In this document: positions 26,987 through 37,554 of the stretch, one piece after another | Numbering within the stretch: the stretch's first letter is position 1 | Layout of the letters: the number at the start of each line of letters is the position of its first letter | Assembly: GCA_008694505.1 (NCBI GenBank) | Contig: VZDJ01000034.1 | Coordinates: 1,596,534 to 1,660,533 of the forward strand | From: Cyanoderma ruficeps | Lineage: Eukaryota; Chordata; Aves; Passeriformes; Timaliidae | Reading direction: 5' to 3' | DNA length: 64,000 bases | Program-made: the position numbers and the translations under genes | The notes under the pieces: generated by a model | Database searches by the model: none | Seen by the model: only the letters and a program-made list of their open reading frames with translations | Told to the model about the DNA's origin: nothing

Positions 26987-27123
26987 CCAGACACAGTTCT
27001 GCATCCACACAGGGCTGTGGAGTGAGTCCCTTTGAAAATCAATTTACAAATGTCTTTGCAAAAACAGCCTGTGTTTCCTTGTGAAGGGGAATCCCAGGAG
27101 TCTTTTGAACAGGGCACATTGTG
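26987..27123 (+). repeat. 137-bp duplicated element, copy A
   Basis: It aligns without gaps to 29554-29690 with 6 mismatches (131 of 137 identical). It begins CCAGACACAGTTCTGCATCC and ends GGCACATTGTG. The copies are direct repeats about 2.4 kb apart. I do not recognise the family. Confidence 0.9.
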
Positions 27124-29553
27124 AAAGGATGGAAGTCTCAAACTCCAAAATATGAGAACAGTTCAGAGCAGATGATGTGCTTTGCCTCAGGAAAGCTGGA
27201 AAAACTAACAATTGAGCCACAAATATTTCTTTCATTTTTGTGTTTTAACTGCAGGACTCGATCCATAGAGATAGCACAAGTAGCATCTCGGCCTGTGAAC
27301 ATCTGTCTGAAAGTGTGGGATGCAGTAAGAAACTGGGAACAATTGGCTGAAATGCTTTGATCCTTCCAGGTGGCAGTTCTTGTCCCTTTGGCTTGGCTGG
27401 TTGCCACTCAGGAGCAGCTCCTGTGGCTGTGGATTTCTGCATCTTTGGTGGTAGAAGGGGAATAAGGACAATGTTTGCCTCTTTCTGAACTGCTGCAGAT
27501 CACAGACCTCCAGGTCTGTGCTGGAAGGGAGAAGAGAGCAGAGAGGAGGGTCATTCCTGCTGTCTCAGCTCAGTTTTGGTGGCCTAAATCTGTATCCTAG
27601 AGACGTGGCTTCATTGGCAACTTCTGGGAGCTGCTGCCAGCAACATTTCCCTCCCTTGCACAGTAACTAATAGGGAGCAGCTCATGGTGTCTCTTGTTTG
27701 TATTTGGAAGCATCCTGGACTTTCTCTGAGATGAATGTGCCATTAAAGCCTGTTTGCTTATTCTGAGACCCTGCTCCCTCCTCTGCTAATGGTCTGTGCT
27801 CATTGAGCTGTAGTAATATTTAATGTGAGTTTCTGCATGGCTGGTGCAGCTGGCAGTGAGCTTTAACTCGTACTGGCAGGGGATCTGCCGACCTGCTGCT
27901 CAGGCACTGAGGCAGCTTGTCTTGTCCCCACATCTTCCCCTCAAGAAGTTTTCCTTCTGTTCTGAAAAACCTTGTGCTTGGCCATGTCCTGCTCCGGAGC
28001 AGTGAGCTCTGTGGCACTAGAGACTCTTCAGCCTCTGGATATTGCACATCTGCTTCCAGATTTCTCACTGATTCTTGGAAGATGAAATACCAGTGCTAAT
28101 TAATCTAATTCCATAAGCACTGGATTTCCATGGGAGGTGAGCAGGTATCTGCATCTGTTTGGGAGAGAGAGGGAAGTGTGGGAGGTAAGAAAGGTACCTG
28201 CTCAGATCCCACTTTTCGGGCTGCTGAAAGCCAGCTTGCTCTGAGCTGCTTTATGAGTCCCTCCTGATCCAGTGGTAAGTTTTCCATGGGTCACTATAAA
28301 GCGTGGTTTGCTGCAGTTAATTCTCACTCAGTTGTAGTGACTTTCAGGATGAATTTCCCCCAGAATTCACCCTCCCATTCTGAGAAATAGGAGGCTGTGT
28401 GTGTGCCACTGATGAGCTCAGCTCAGTCCATGGAGCTGGAATGGTGCACGAGTATTTCAGTATTTCTGCTGCTCCCTCTTTTGGGAGAGTGCTACAGATC
28501 CCCCAGTCCTCTCATGCTGCTGTGTGCAAAACCCTGCTGAAAAAGTGAATGTGACTGAAATACCATGGGAGCTGTGTCCTCACCACAGATTGCACCCTTC
28601 CAGCCTTCCTCTTCCAAATCTGACATTTTCTGATGACAGTAAATTGTAGCAGTGAAAAATGAGACTTTCAGATACATTAGATCTAAATGGGTGGCCCCTG
28701 GAGTGAGATACTGTGACCTGCATGACTCGAAACCTGCAGATGGGACTTTGTGCCTGTTCCTCCTCTTTCTGGAAGGTCAGAGCACAATGAGCAGAGCTGG
28801 TTAAGTGCACTCTTCAGGCGGAGCACTTGTGACATTTTCTTTTAAACTCATTGTACTTTTTAAGTTGGAGTGGCAAGAACTGGAGCTGAAACAGCTCCTG
28901 TGCTGTGGTTGGCACGAAGGTCTGGCAGCACAGGTTGGAATTCCTGCCTTACCTCTCATATTGCTGCCCACAGAACCGTAACCAGCAAAGCCTCCTGTGC
29001 TGCTTGAGCTGCTGAGAGAAACAGCTCAGATGGAGGGTGAGGAAGAAGTTTTCCTCCTCCTCCTCAGTGATGAACTAGCAGCTTAGGTGAATAATGTGGA
29101 GAGGAGCCTTTTAGAAGAGGGTGTTTTGATCAGTCCCAGAAGTAGTGTGCACACCAGCAGGGTATTGCTGGAGAGCTGCACGTGGATGAGGCTGCACAGC
29201 CAGCCCTTGTCTGTGTCCTTCCTCCCTCTGCAAGGGACGGGTGTGGGGAGAGGGGTCAGAGTCTGCGCAGGAGTCCTGCAGCTGAGCACAGAGTGGTGTC
29301 AGTCCCGGTGGTTAACATAAACATAGTAAGTGACTGGTAGGCACTGCCAGCAGGATCTGGCTTTCCTTTTCAGGGTGACAGTGATGTGTAAAGCTGGAGT
29401 GTATCCGTGAAACAGCAGCACACAAGCTTTGGGGTTGGTAGTTTATTCCACTGGCTTGGGAATGGATGATTCTCTTCTGTGGTCTGATTCTTTCCTGGAG
29501 TGATACCTCGTGGGGTAGTAATGCAAGGCCCTGGTTTGTGGCAGCCAGATGGG

Positions 29554-29690
29554 CCAGACACAGTTCTGCATCCACACAGGGCTGTGGAGTGAGTCCCTTT
29601 GAAAATCAATTTACAAATATCTTTGCAAAAGTAGCCTGTGTTTCCTTGTGAAGGGGAACCTCAGGAGTCTTTTGAACAAGGCACATTGTG
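29554..29690 (+). repeat. 137-bp duplicated element, copy B
   Basis: Partner of 26987-27123. Similarity stops abruptly at GGCACATTGTG on the right. On the left it becomes patchy: CCTGGTTT is present in both flanks at slightly different spacing. That pattern suggests an old shared element longer than the well-conserved core. Confidence 0.9.
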
Positions 29691-31181
29691 CCTTCTATAT
29701 TTATATTTAATGATCAACAAAGGCTTTGCTCTGAGCACGGGTGCTTAGGGGTAGGTGCTGGAATGAGGGAATCCACATATCTTTGACAAGCTTGTTCCTT
29801 TGGGCCCTGCCAGGTGGGATCCAGGGTGCTTTTGAAATCTGTCAAGGCACCCAAAGGCACCCAGCTCAGCCAGAAGTATTGCCTTTACTTAGCAGCAGCA
29901 ACTGGCTGGGGTTCAGACAAAAATCTAAGTAATTTTTGTAGTGGTTAGCTAAGTCATGTCTGAAGCATATCAGAGCCTCAGCTTGCTTGGTAACTGTTTG
30001 CAGAAACCTGGAAGTGCCACATATCTGAGTGACAGCAGAGCTTATCATCAGCACAAGCAAGTAACTTGAGTAGTAAACATGGCACAAGGCTGCGAGGCAT
30101 GTTTTGTGAGATTATAACCCAGACGCTGCTTCTGACACCTACAATCATTAGTTACAATAACCAGAAGCAAATTATTTTATCAGGAAATTAACTTTCTTTG
30201 GCAGTGACAAGCATGTTAGCAAAGTGCTCATGCAGGTATACCTCTGCAGAAACCCCAGGATGTCAGGGCACTAAATGTGCAGGGTTTGATGTCAGCAAAT
30301 CTTGTCTTTGGAAAGTGCCAGTTCCAGTACTTTAAATGTGTTTTGGGGCAATTTATTGGATTCTTTTTAGTAGTGTATATGGTGTGAATTTGGCTCTCAT
30401 TGTGGAGATTTGATATCCTCACCAGCATAACAGTTATGTTGCCCAGTGATGGTTATGTTTGATGATACAGCTCAAATTGTACTCGCAGAACGCAGCAGAG
30501 TTTGTGGTTTGTTGCACACAGTCCCCAATTTCTGCCCTCAAAAAGATTTGGTATCTTTTGTGTGTGTCAAACTAGGCACCCAAAATAAATGTCTACTTCT
30601 TCCTTCATCTCCTGTGCTCCAGCATCTGTCAGATGCAGACTATACCACCCCCTCCTTCTCCGAGATGCTGGGAGAAGATTCAGTTCAGCCCTGTTTGTTC
30701 AGCCCTCAGACTCTGTCGTGACAGGGAGCGTTAAAAAGCTCACGAGGAAATTAAAAATTCTGTCTGTGAGCCAGGCATGAGCGGCGTGCAGGAAATGAGG
30801 CATGAGACCACACACTGAATGATGAGGAGAGAACAGGGTAGTGAATAACTGCTGGGTTTGGGGAGCATCATCCATCACATGCAGTGGTGGAAGCCAGAGT
30901 CCTTGCCTTGGACACTGAGCTTGGAAGCAAAACTACACTGCAGAGCATTTACAAAAGAGGGACAAATTTAAGCATGCTGTGTTGGCCCTGAATTTCCTGA
31001 TTGGTGAGTGCTTGACTTTGCAGCTGATCTTCCCACACCGTTTTTGGCATGCAATTATGAGTAGATTTAATCAGTGTCAGAGCCTGGAATAGCAGGCAGA
31101 TGCATGCAAAAGATCCTCCTCGACATGGTAGGCTGAGAGTGCCCTGAGCAGACTCTGTCCAGTCTGAAAGCTGGTTGAGAG

Positions 31182-31255
31182 ATAGAATCGTTTGGTAGAA
31201 TCGTTTAGGTTGGAAAAGATCATTGAACCTAATCACTTAAGATCATTGATCCTTC
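31182..31255 (-). mobile_element. CR1 LINE 3'-end fragment
   Basis: The + strand reads ATAGAATCGTTTAGGTTGGAA and then AAGATCATTGA. This is the reverse complement of the typical avian CR1 3' UTR end, so the fragment is on the minus strand. The AGAATCGTTT part is present twice. It is short and diverged, with no coding sequence. Confidence 0.5.
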
Positions 31256-31467
31256 TGTTTCCAGCTGCCAGGGTATAAAAGTTCCTGTAAGGTGGAAGAG
31301 GGGTGGAACAGTCAGCAGTGGAAGGGAACACCTCAGTAAGAGATGAGGATGCGTGTGCCTGTGCTTGATTTCATAAAGCTTGAGGTCAGATAATTGTCCT
31401 TCCTATATACAGCCCTGCCTATTGTCTTGCTTTCTGTGGGCAAGTGGAATTATAAATTGTAGAGCTT

Positions 31468-31520
31468 TTTTATATATATATCTATATATAGACATTAATT
31501 AATTAATTTATTTATTTATA
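31468..31520. repeat. AT-rich microsatellites
   Basis: Consecutive (TA)n, (ATTA)n and (TTTA)n runs. Confidence 0.85.
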
Positions 31521-31639
31521 GAAATAATTTTGTTGAACCTTTTTCCCAGCAAACACATATTTGTAAAATTACACTGTAATTCCAACACTTCTGTGCTTCT
31601 GGAGCATTCTGATATCATTTTGATCTGCAAAGTGCCTGG

Positions 31640-31727
31640 GGTCTGGCAGCGTTTTTCTGCATCTTACTAAAGGATTTAAAGCAATCTGGGTCTGGTTTTT
31701 CTGCATCCTACTAAAGGATTTAAAGCA
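31640..31727 (+). repeat. imperfect tandem duplication, about 40-49 bp
   Basis: Two adjacent copies share TTTTTCTGCATC, TACTAAAGGATTTAAAGCAA and a leading GGTCTGG. The first copy has about 6-9 extra bases. Confidence 0.8.
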
Positions 31728-34700
31728 AGTGGAAAGGGAAGTGCAAAGCACACAGAAAAAAAATAGATTAAAGCCTTGTTGTTTTGTTGTGCTTGCAACT
31801 GGGAAAGTGAACCTGTTTAGCTAATAATGGTGGGGCCAGCTCAGCCAGCAGATCAAAGCAGTGCTTTTGAGCAGCATGTGCATCCCTGGGCTCATATCCC
31901 ACTGACACAGGTTCTGTCTGTGTTGTATCCTCAGGTGCAGGTTCTGGTCTGTGGCTGAATTAAGTCAATGTTTGGAGGAGGAGGAGGAGATTCAGGGTCA
32001 GGTGTCCACAGCCTGCTTTACTTTGCCAGGAGTGTAAGACTTAAGAGAGTCAGATCTCTGACTAGAGGAAAGTCATATCTAATTCTCCCTATTGTTTTGT
32101 TTAACAATTCATGCAAGGTAGTCTGCACTTGGAAAGAGAGTCCATGCACTTGGTGATAGCTGTGTGTATAAGGGAGAACAGGGACCTGAGAAAGCCCTTC
32201 TTGGTTGTGATTTAAAATTAGACTTCTGGATTAGTCTGAGTGATTCAAGTGTAGATTGAGACTGTGGTGCTGTGTCCTGGTGTTCTTGTGGAGCTCTGGT
32301 TTGGTGTGGTACATTAATGATGCCCTCCAGTTGTTCTACATGGCCAGAGCTGTGTGCAGCTCTGTGGCTTTCAGCAGGACCTGGGTGCTCTTAGGATGAT
32401 TAGGAAGCACAAAGGCTATTACCCTCCCTCTTACAGGAACTTCATGTAGCTGTCAAAAGGGCCTAAAGCTGCCTTTGGTAGAAACTCCAGGAGATTTCAG
32501 GAATACAAATAGGAATACAAAACTGCTAACTCTGCTCTGAAAGCTCTGCCCATGAGAGAAATCAGTGTAAAGTTTGATTATTTTGTCAGTGAGAATCTCC
32601 TATATTACAGAAATTGTCTTTCCCTCCCTTCTAGTCTTGAGCTTTCTTTCCTTTTTTTCTTTCTAGCTTGCTATTGCACAAGGCTTCTCTGTTCCTGTGG
32701 GAAGGAACAACTGGGTAATTGAAATGGAACGCTAGTGAGGAGCTTTTAATGTGAAAGTCAGCATTAATTAGTCAGGTCGGGTGTAATTAGTTTCCTCATC
32801 TGTCACTGCTTCTCTCCAACTTGCCAGTGACTTTCTTCTATCCTAGATGTCACTGAAAACTGTCCTGTGGGAGTTGCATGGGTGTTTTTCCCGGCTGAGG
32901 TGCAAGTGAGTGCCAGTCCCTGTGGGGCTGTTGGGGCTTGAGCTGGATCCCTCCTGCAGGAAGCCTGTTTGCTTTGGAAATAGCAGAGGGAAGCCCAAGA
33001 AATCTAAATGCCTACCCAAACCAGCTGAATCAGTGCCTCTTCTCTACAGAAACAGACCCAGGGCTCCAAGGAGTGCTCCAATCTTCCGCCTCTTTCAACC
33101 TGGCTCAGGCTAAGCTTGCACAGCAGTGAGGCAGAGCTTTAATGAAGGCTGTAGGATTAACTTCTCAGTGTATATCCTGGAGCTGAAAAAGTAATTGGGC
33201 CGTGATACAGGGAGTCTCTGTATAGTATGAGAAGTGATGGAAGGAAAACAGGCCAGCCCCCAAGTAATATTCAAGCAGAAAAAATGCATTTCAATCCCCT
33301 TCTGGATGATTTGAGGGTTTATCTCCCCCACCAATTCCATTTGCCATGTTTTAGGTTGGATAGGCTTTCATCCTGACCCAGGCAGGATCTGAGGAAGGTG
33401 GCAAAGCCAGATGAGTCCCAAGGGCAATGCTAAGTGTGCCATGTCTGGCTTTGGAGCTAAATCAGCTCTCCTGAAGGGGGTTCAGAGCTGTGGATGCAGG
33501 CACATCCCTTGTGCAGAGGGAGGCTGGCACTGCTGGGGACAGCCCAGGTGCCACCCACCCTGCCCTTGCCTCTGTCTCAGACCAAATCTTGGTTCTTCCC
33601 TGACTGAGTTCTCATGTGGGTGTTTATTTCTTCAGAAATTTCTGTGCTGGAGTTCACACCAGTGCCAGAGTTTGTGGCAGTCTGCAGCTAGAGTGTAATA
33701 CATGTTGGTCACCAGACATTATAGGTCCCGGTGCGTTACAAACTGAGGTTTGCAGTCACCATGACAATTGATGGAAAAGTCAGAAGGGGGTGCCTGAAAT
33801 CTGATCCCATCCTTGAGTCGAGGATTTAGCTCTTGGTTAAGAAAGAAGATGGTGTGATGCCTTTTCTGCTGCCTTATTATTATGTCGCTCTCCCTCATTT
33901 CTCTTTCTTGTCACACGCAGGCTCTTCTGTCTCAGGATAAGAGTCTTTTCTCTCCTTCTCCTCAGTAACTCAATAAAGTGGGAAATTATTATGGCTCTTT
34001 ACCTCTCTTTCTAAAGAGAGAAGACATATACATGTTCAGATCTCACAGTAACTCCATTCTGTTGAAGGAGAGCCCAGGCCAGTGGGAGAAAAGCCAGGGG
34101 TGGAGGGGAGGTAACTGCAGGTCCACACCAACCTGCCCAAGTGGGATGAGTGAGGTTTACACCTGAGTTCCTGCAGCATCAGTCTGCACTAATGTGGACT
34201 GGAGGTGTAGCTTGGCTGTCCCTTAGAGGCTGGAGGGTGACAGTCCCTGTCAGCTGAGTGGTGGATGGGGATGCCACAGCAGCCGAGGGTGTGCTGAGGA
34301 TGCCTGGCAAAGGTGAGCAGTGTGGGGTGACCTGTGAGCTGGGGCTGACAAGGTGCTGTTTTTGGGGGGCTGGCATGCCAGCAGGCTTTGGACACATATC
34401 TTGTCATCTTGGATGGGATTATGGTTGTGTTTGGGAGTATAGAGTGTGAGAGAGAAGGCAGGACTGTGGTAAAAATCCTCCAGGAGAGGATTAATTTGCA
34501 GATTCAGAGACTTGGGAAAGCCTCCTCCCTGTCATAACACAAATAAGGTGCTGCAAGCAGCAACACAAGAGTAGGTGGGTCTGTGTTCCCATGAAGTTGA
34601 GCAGGTCCTGCAGTCCAGTGCCTGTCCTGGACAGCATAATTTTTATACTTTTGGCTTTGCCCCAGTGCCAAGGGCTCACACAGTGTTCCATGGGCATTCA

Positions 34701-34820
34701 GGGAAACTTTCAGGCACTCCTTGGTTGTTTAGGATTATGCATTCAGAATATTAAAGAAATCTCTATAAAAGAGTCTAAAATGAGCTAGATTACTCCTAAC
34801 CTTTCCAGAGGATTAAAGAG

Positions 34821-34837
34821 ACACACACACACACCCT
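34821..34837. repeat. (CA)n microsatellite next to a C-run
   Basis: About seven CA units are followed by CCCTCCCCCCC. Confidence 0.8.
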
Positions 34838-36617
34838 CCCCCCCATGTTTTCCTCTTGCTGTCTCAGTCCTTCATGTGAAGGGGGCAACAACACAGAAGA
34901 GTTTTGTGAGCTGTCCTCACTTCATCCTGTTTCTCAGCCTGCTGAGGGTTGAAGGTGTGACAGGAGAGGGGCTGTGGCCACCTGCCAGCAGTGGTACCTG
35001 TCTGTTTTTGTACTGAGATGGCAGAGCAGGAGGCTCACTTGTCCTGCACAGTCTCCACAGTCTAGCTTGAGGTGGGTCAGCCGCTGTATGAGCCTAACCA
35101 GGGTGAGGGGCTGGAGCAGCCCCTGCTCTCACACTGACAGGAAGGGTGGGATGCTTTGAGACAAGATCAGGTGCAGATTAAAGGCACTGATGAACATTCC
35201 TACTTTGCTTGGTGTGAGATGGAGCAGGGGTTGGAGCTCAGAGGTTCCCTGCTCTCCACAGGTTCTGTGATGAGGGGAACACTCTGCCCAGACATGCACA
35301 GATGCTGTCCAGACCAGACTGAATGCTATGAGCTCTCTGTGAACAAAGCCACTGGCATTGCTCAGGCTGGCCAGAGCCACAGAGGTTGCTGTGATCCTTG
35401 CAGCTTTGCACCGATGCTCCTCTCTCAGGGGGCATTTTTGTCCTGTTGCTTTTCCTCTCGGTCCAAGTTCATGCAGCTCCTTCGCCTTCTGAGGACATAG
35501 AGTTAAGAGGTATGGGCAATTTATCTTTCTGCTGATATAAGTCCTGTTAAAATAGAAACACCAGGGAGGAACAAAGCTCGTAAATTTTTTCTGGCCTGTG
35601 TGTAAATTGCTTTCAACTCCCAGGGTCAGGCAACAAACAGAACCTCTTGGTTCATTCATACAGTGACAGGGGCTACTGCCTTTGCTGCCTGGAGCCAGAA
35701 AAGGGATTGACACTTACAGGGTCAAGGCTTTGCTCTGAGGGGCCACCACCTGTGGATCCCTGGCTTGGGAGGCCACTATGAGACACTGAGGGCAAGTCTG
35801 GGCACCTGGGAAACCTCTGCTAAGGAGAGCACCTCCCAGGGATTATCCCTTTCTTTCCTGGCCAAGTCTGGGCTGATAAGGGAGGGTTTCCTCCTCTGTT
35901 CCATGAAAGTAGTAACTGCTTTTTCTTCCTGGTTGTTCTGTAGGAATGGGAAAAAGGCACTCCACTAGCAATATCCTGCAGGAGTGGAAGGGAAGGCAGG
36001 TTGTTCAGCCCTTTCCCTTCCCATGCTGTCAGTGGATATTCTGTCAGGAACTAGAGCAGGGTCACAATGAGTTTTTGGAGGGGTTGATGTGTGCAAGTGT
36101 GCATCTGCAGGTGGCTCTGGCTTCTGGCTCTGTGTGCACACACATGCACACTTTGTGGGAAGGATGAATACTGCTATAAATACCTGGGGGAAATCATTGT
36201 CAGTTCTAAAAAGAGGAGGATAACGCTCCCTTGCATTTTGTATCTGGTAGCATGAACCATTCCTGGGTGTGGAAACCAGGTTAGCTAATTAAATGTTCCT
36301 GCTGCTGCAGTGTAACATACTGTGAATCCCTGCAGTCTCCATGCCTGGTGCTCCTGGAGCCATGCAGAGCCTTCCTCTGGGCTCTGGGACTGTCACTTGA
36401 ACTTCTCTCTGGTTCCTCTGTCAGGCAGAGTGTGGCAAGGCTCTTGTTTCAGTGGCTGTAGCAGATCTGTGGGGTTTGGAAGGAGGGATGCTTTCCTCCT
36501 GAGGGAACTGGAGAGTGCCTCTGTCCTGGCTCTGCTGCTGTGAGTCTGTGGATTCCCAGCTGTGCCTGTGACACCACTGCTGGGCCTTTCTGACTGCTCT
36601 TCTCTATCTGTGTGCAG

Positions 36618-37554
36618 GTGCTGGACATGGACACAGAGGATGACCCGTTGTTGCAGGATGCCTGGCTAGAGGAGGAAGATGAAGAGGTAGCCTTCAGCTC
36701 CCGGAAGAGGAGAGAGGGTGCCCTGCTGTGTGGGAAAAGCCCGTGCAGAGTCAGGCCCCTGTGTGTCACACTGCCCGTGTCTGGCTTCTGGAATATTGTT
36801 GGCTGGGTGTTTACCAACCCATACTGTGCTGGCTTCATACTTTTCCTGGGCTGTGCCATCCCTGCTGTGCTTGCTGTTGTCATGTTCCTCCACTACCCTG
36901 CCCTGGATATTGACATCTCCTACAACGCTTTTGAGATCCGCAACCACGAGTCCTCGCAGCGCTTCGATGCCCTGGCCTTGGCCCTCAAATCCCAGTTTGG
37001 GTCATGGGGGAGGAACCGCCGGGACCTGGCTGACTTTACCTCAGAAACCCTGCAGAGGCTCATCTTTGAGCAGCTCCAGCAGCTTCACCTCAACGCTTCC
37101 CATCTTGGGGTCAGTGCGCGGGTCAAGCGCAGCCCCCCTGAGGTCAGGATGAGCTCCCTGCAGCCCCAGGCCCACCTGAGCACAGGAAACCAGAGCTCCC
37201 GGATCGGGAGGGGAGCCCCACGCTGGGACTACTCCAGCACTTACATCAGTGCCAACACACAGACACACGCTCACTGGCGCATTGAGCTCATCTTTCTGGC
37301 TCGGGGGGACTCTGAGAACAACATCTTCACCACTGAGCGCCTGGTCACCATCCATGAGGTTGAGCGCAAGATCATGGACCACCCTCGCTTCCGGGAGTTC
37401 TGCTGGAAGCCCCATGAGGTCTTGAAAGACCTGCCCCTGGGTTCTTACTCCTACTGCTCCCCTCCCAGCTCCCTCATGACCTACTTCTTCCCCACCGAGA
37501 GAGGAGGGAAAATCTACTATGATGGCATGGGACAAGACCTTGCTGACATCCAAG
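36618..37554 (+). CDS. DISP3: DISP3 exon 2 (first coding exon)
   Basis: The acceptor TGTGCAG ends at 36617, nine 5' UTR bases follow, and the ATG is at 36627. It encodes residues 1-309 plus one base. Visible parts: acidic cytoplasmic start, basic SSRKRR patch, TM1 from about residue 66, then the conserved DIDISYNAFEIRNHE segment that starts the first extracellular loop. N-glycosylation sequons lie at N156 (NAS) and N188 (NQS). A furin-type RVKR ends at residue 168. The conserved block KIYYDGMGQD lies near the end. The segment about 155-205 is the variable, low-conservation part of the loop and is shorter than in human. Donor is AAG then GTGAGC, phase 1. Overlapping open frames on both strands are GC-driven shadows. 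Confidence 0.96.

Larger units (their letters stand above)
19672..36617 (+). other. DISP3: probable intron 1 of DISP3 (about 17 kb)
   Basis: It is bounded by the GTGAGT donor at 19672 and the TGTGCAG acceptor ending at 36617. No other gene is recognised inside. It contains a CpG-retaining stretch (22790-23870), a 10-bp inverted repeat (26175-26202), a duplicated 137-bp element (26987-27123 and 29554-29690), a CR1 tail (31182-31255), an AT-rich microsatellite block (31468-31520), a partial tandem duplication (31640-31727) and a CA-run (34821-34837). Confidence 0.5.

Noticed and set aside
35129..35713. 194-codon open frame on the minus strand in intron 1
   Set aside because: No recognisable domain, no splice context and no codon pattern that sets it apart. 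Length alone is not enough.
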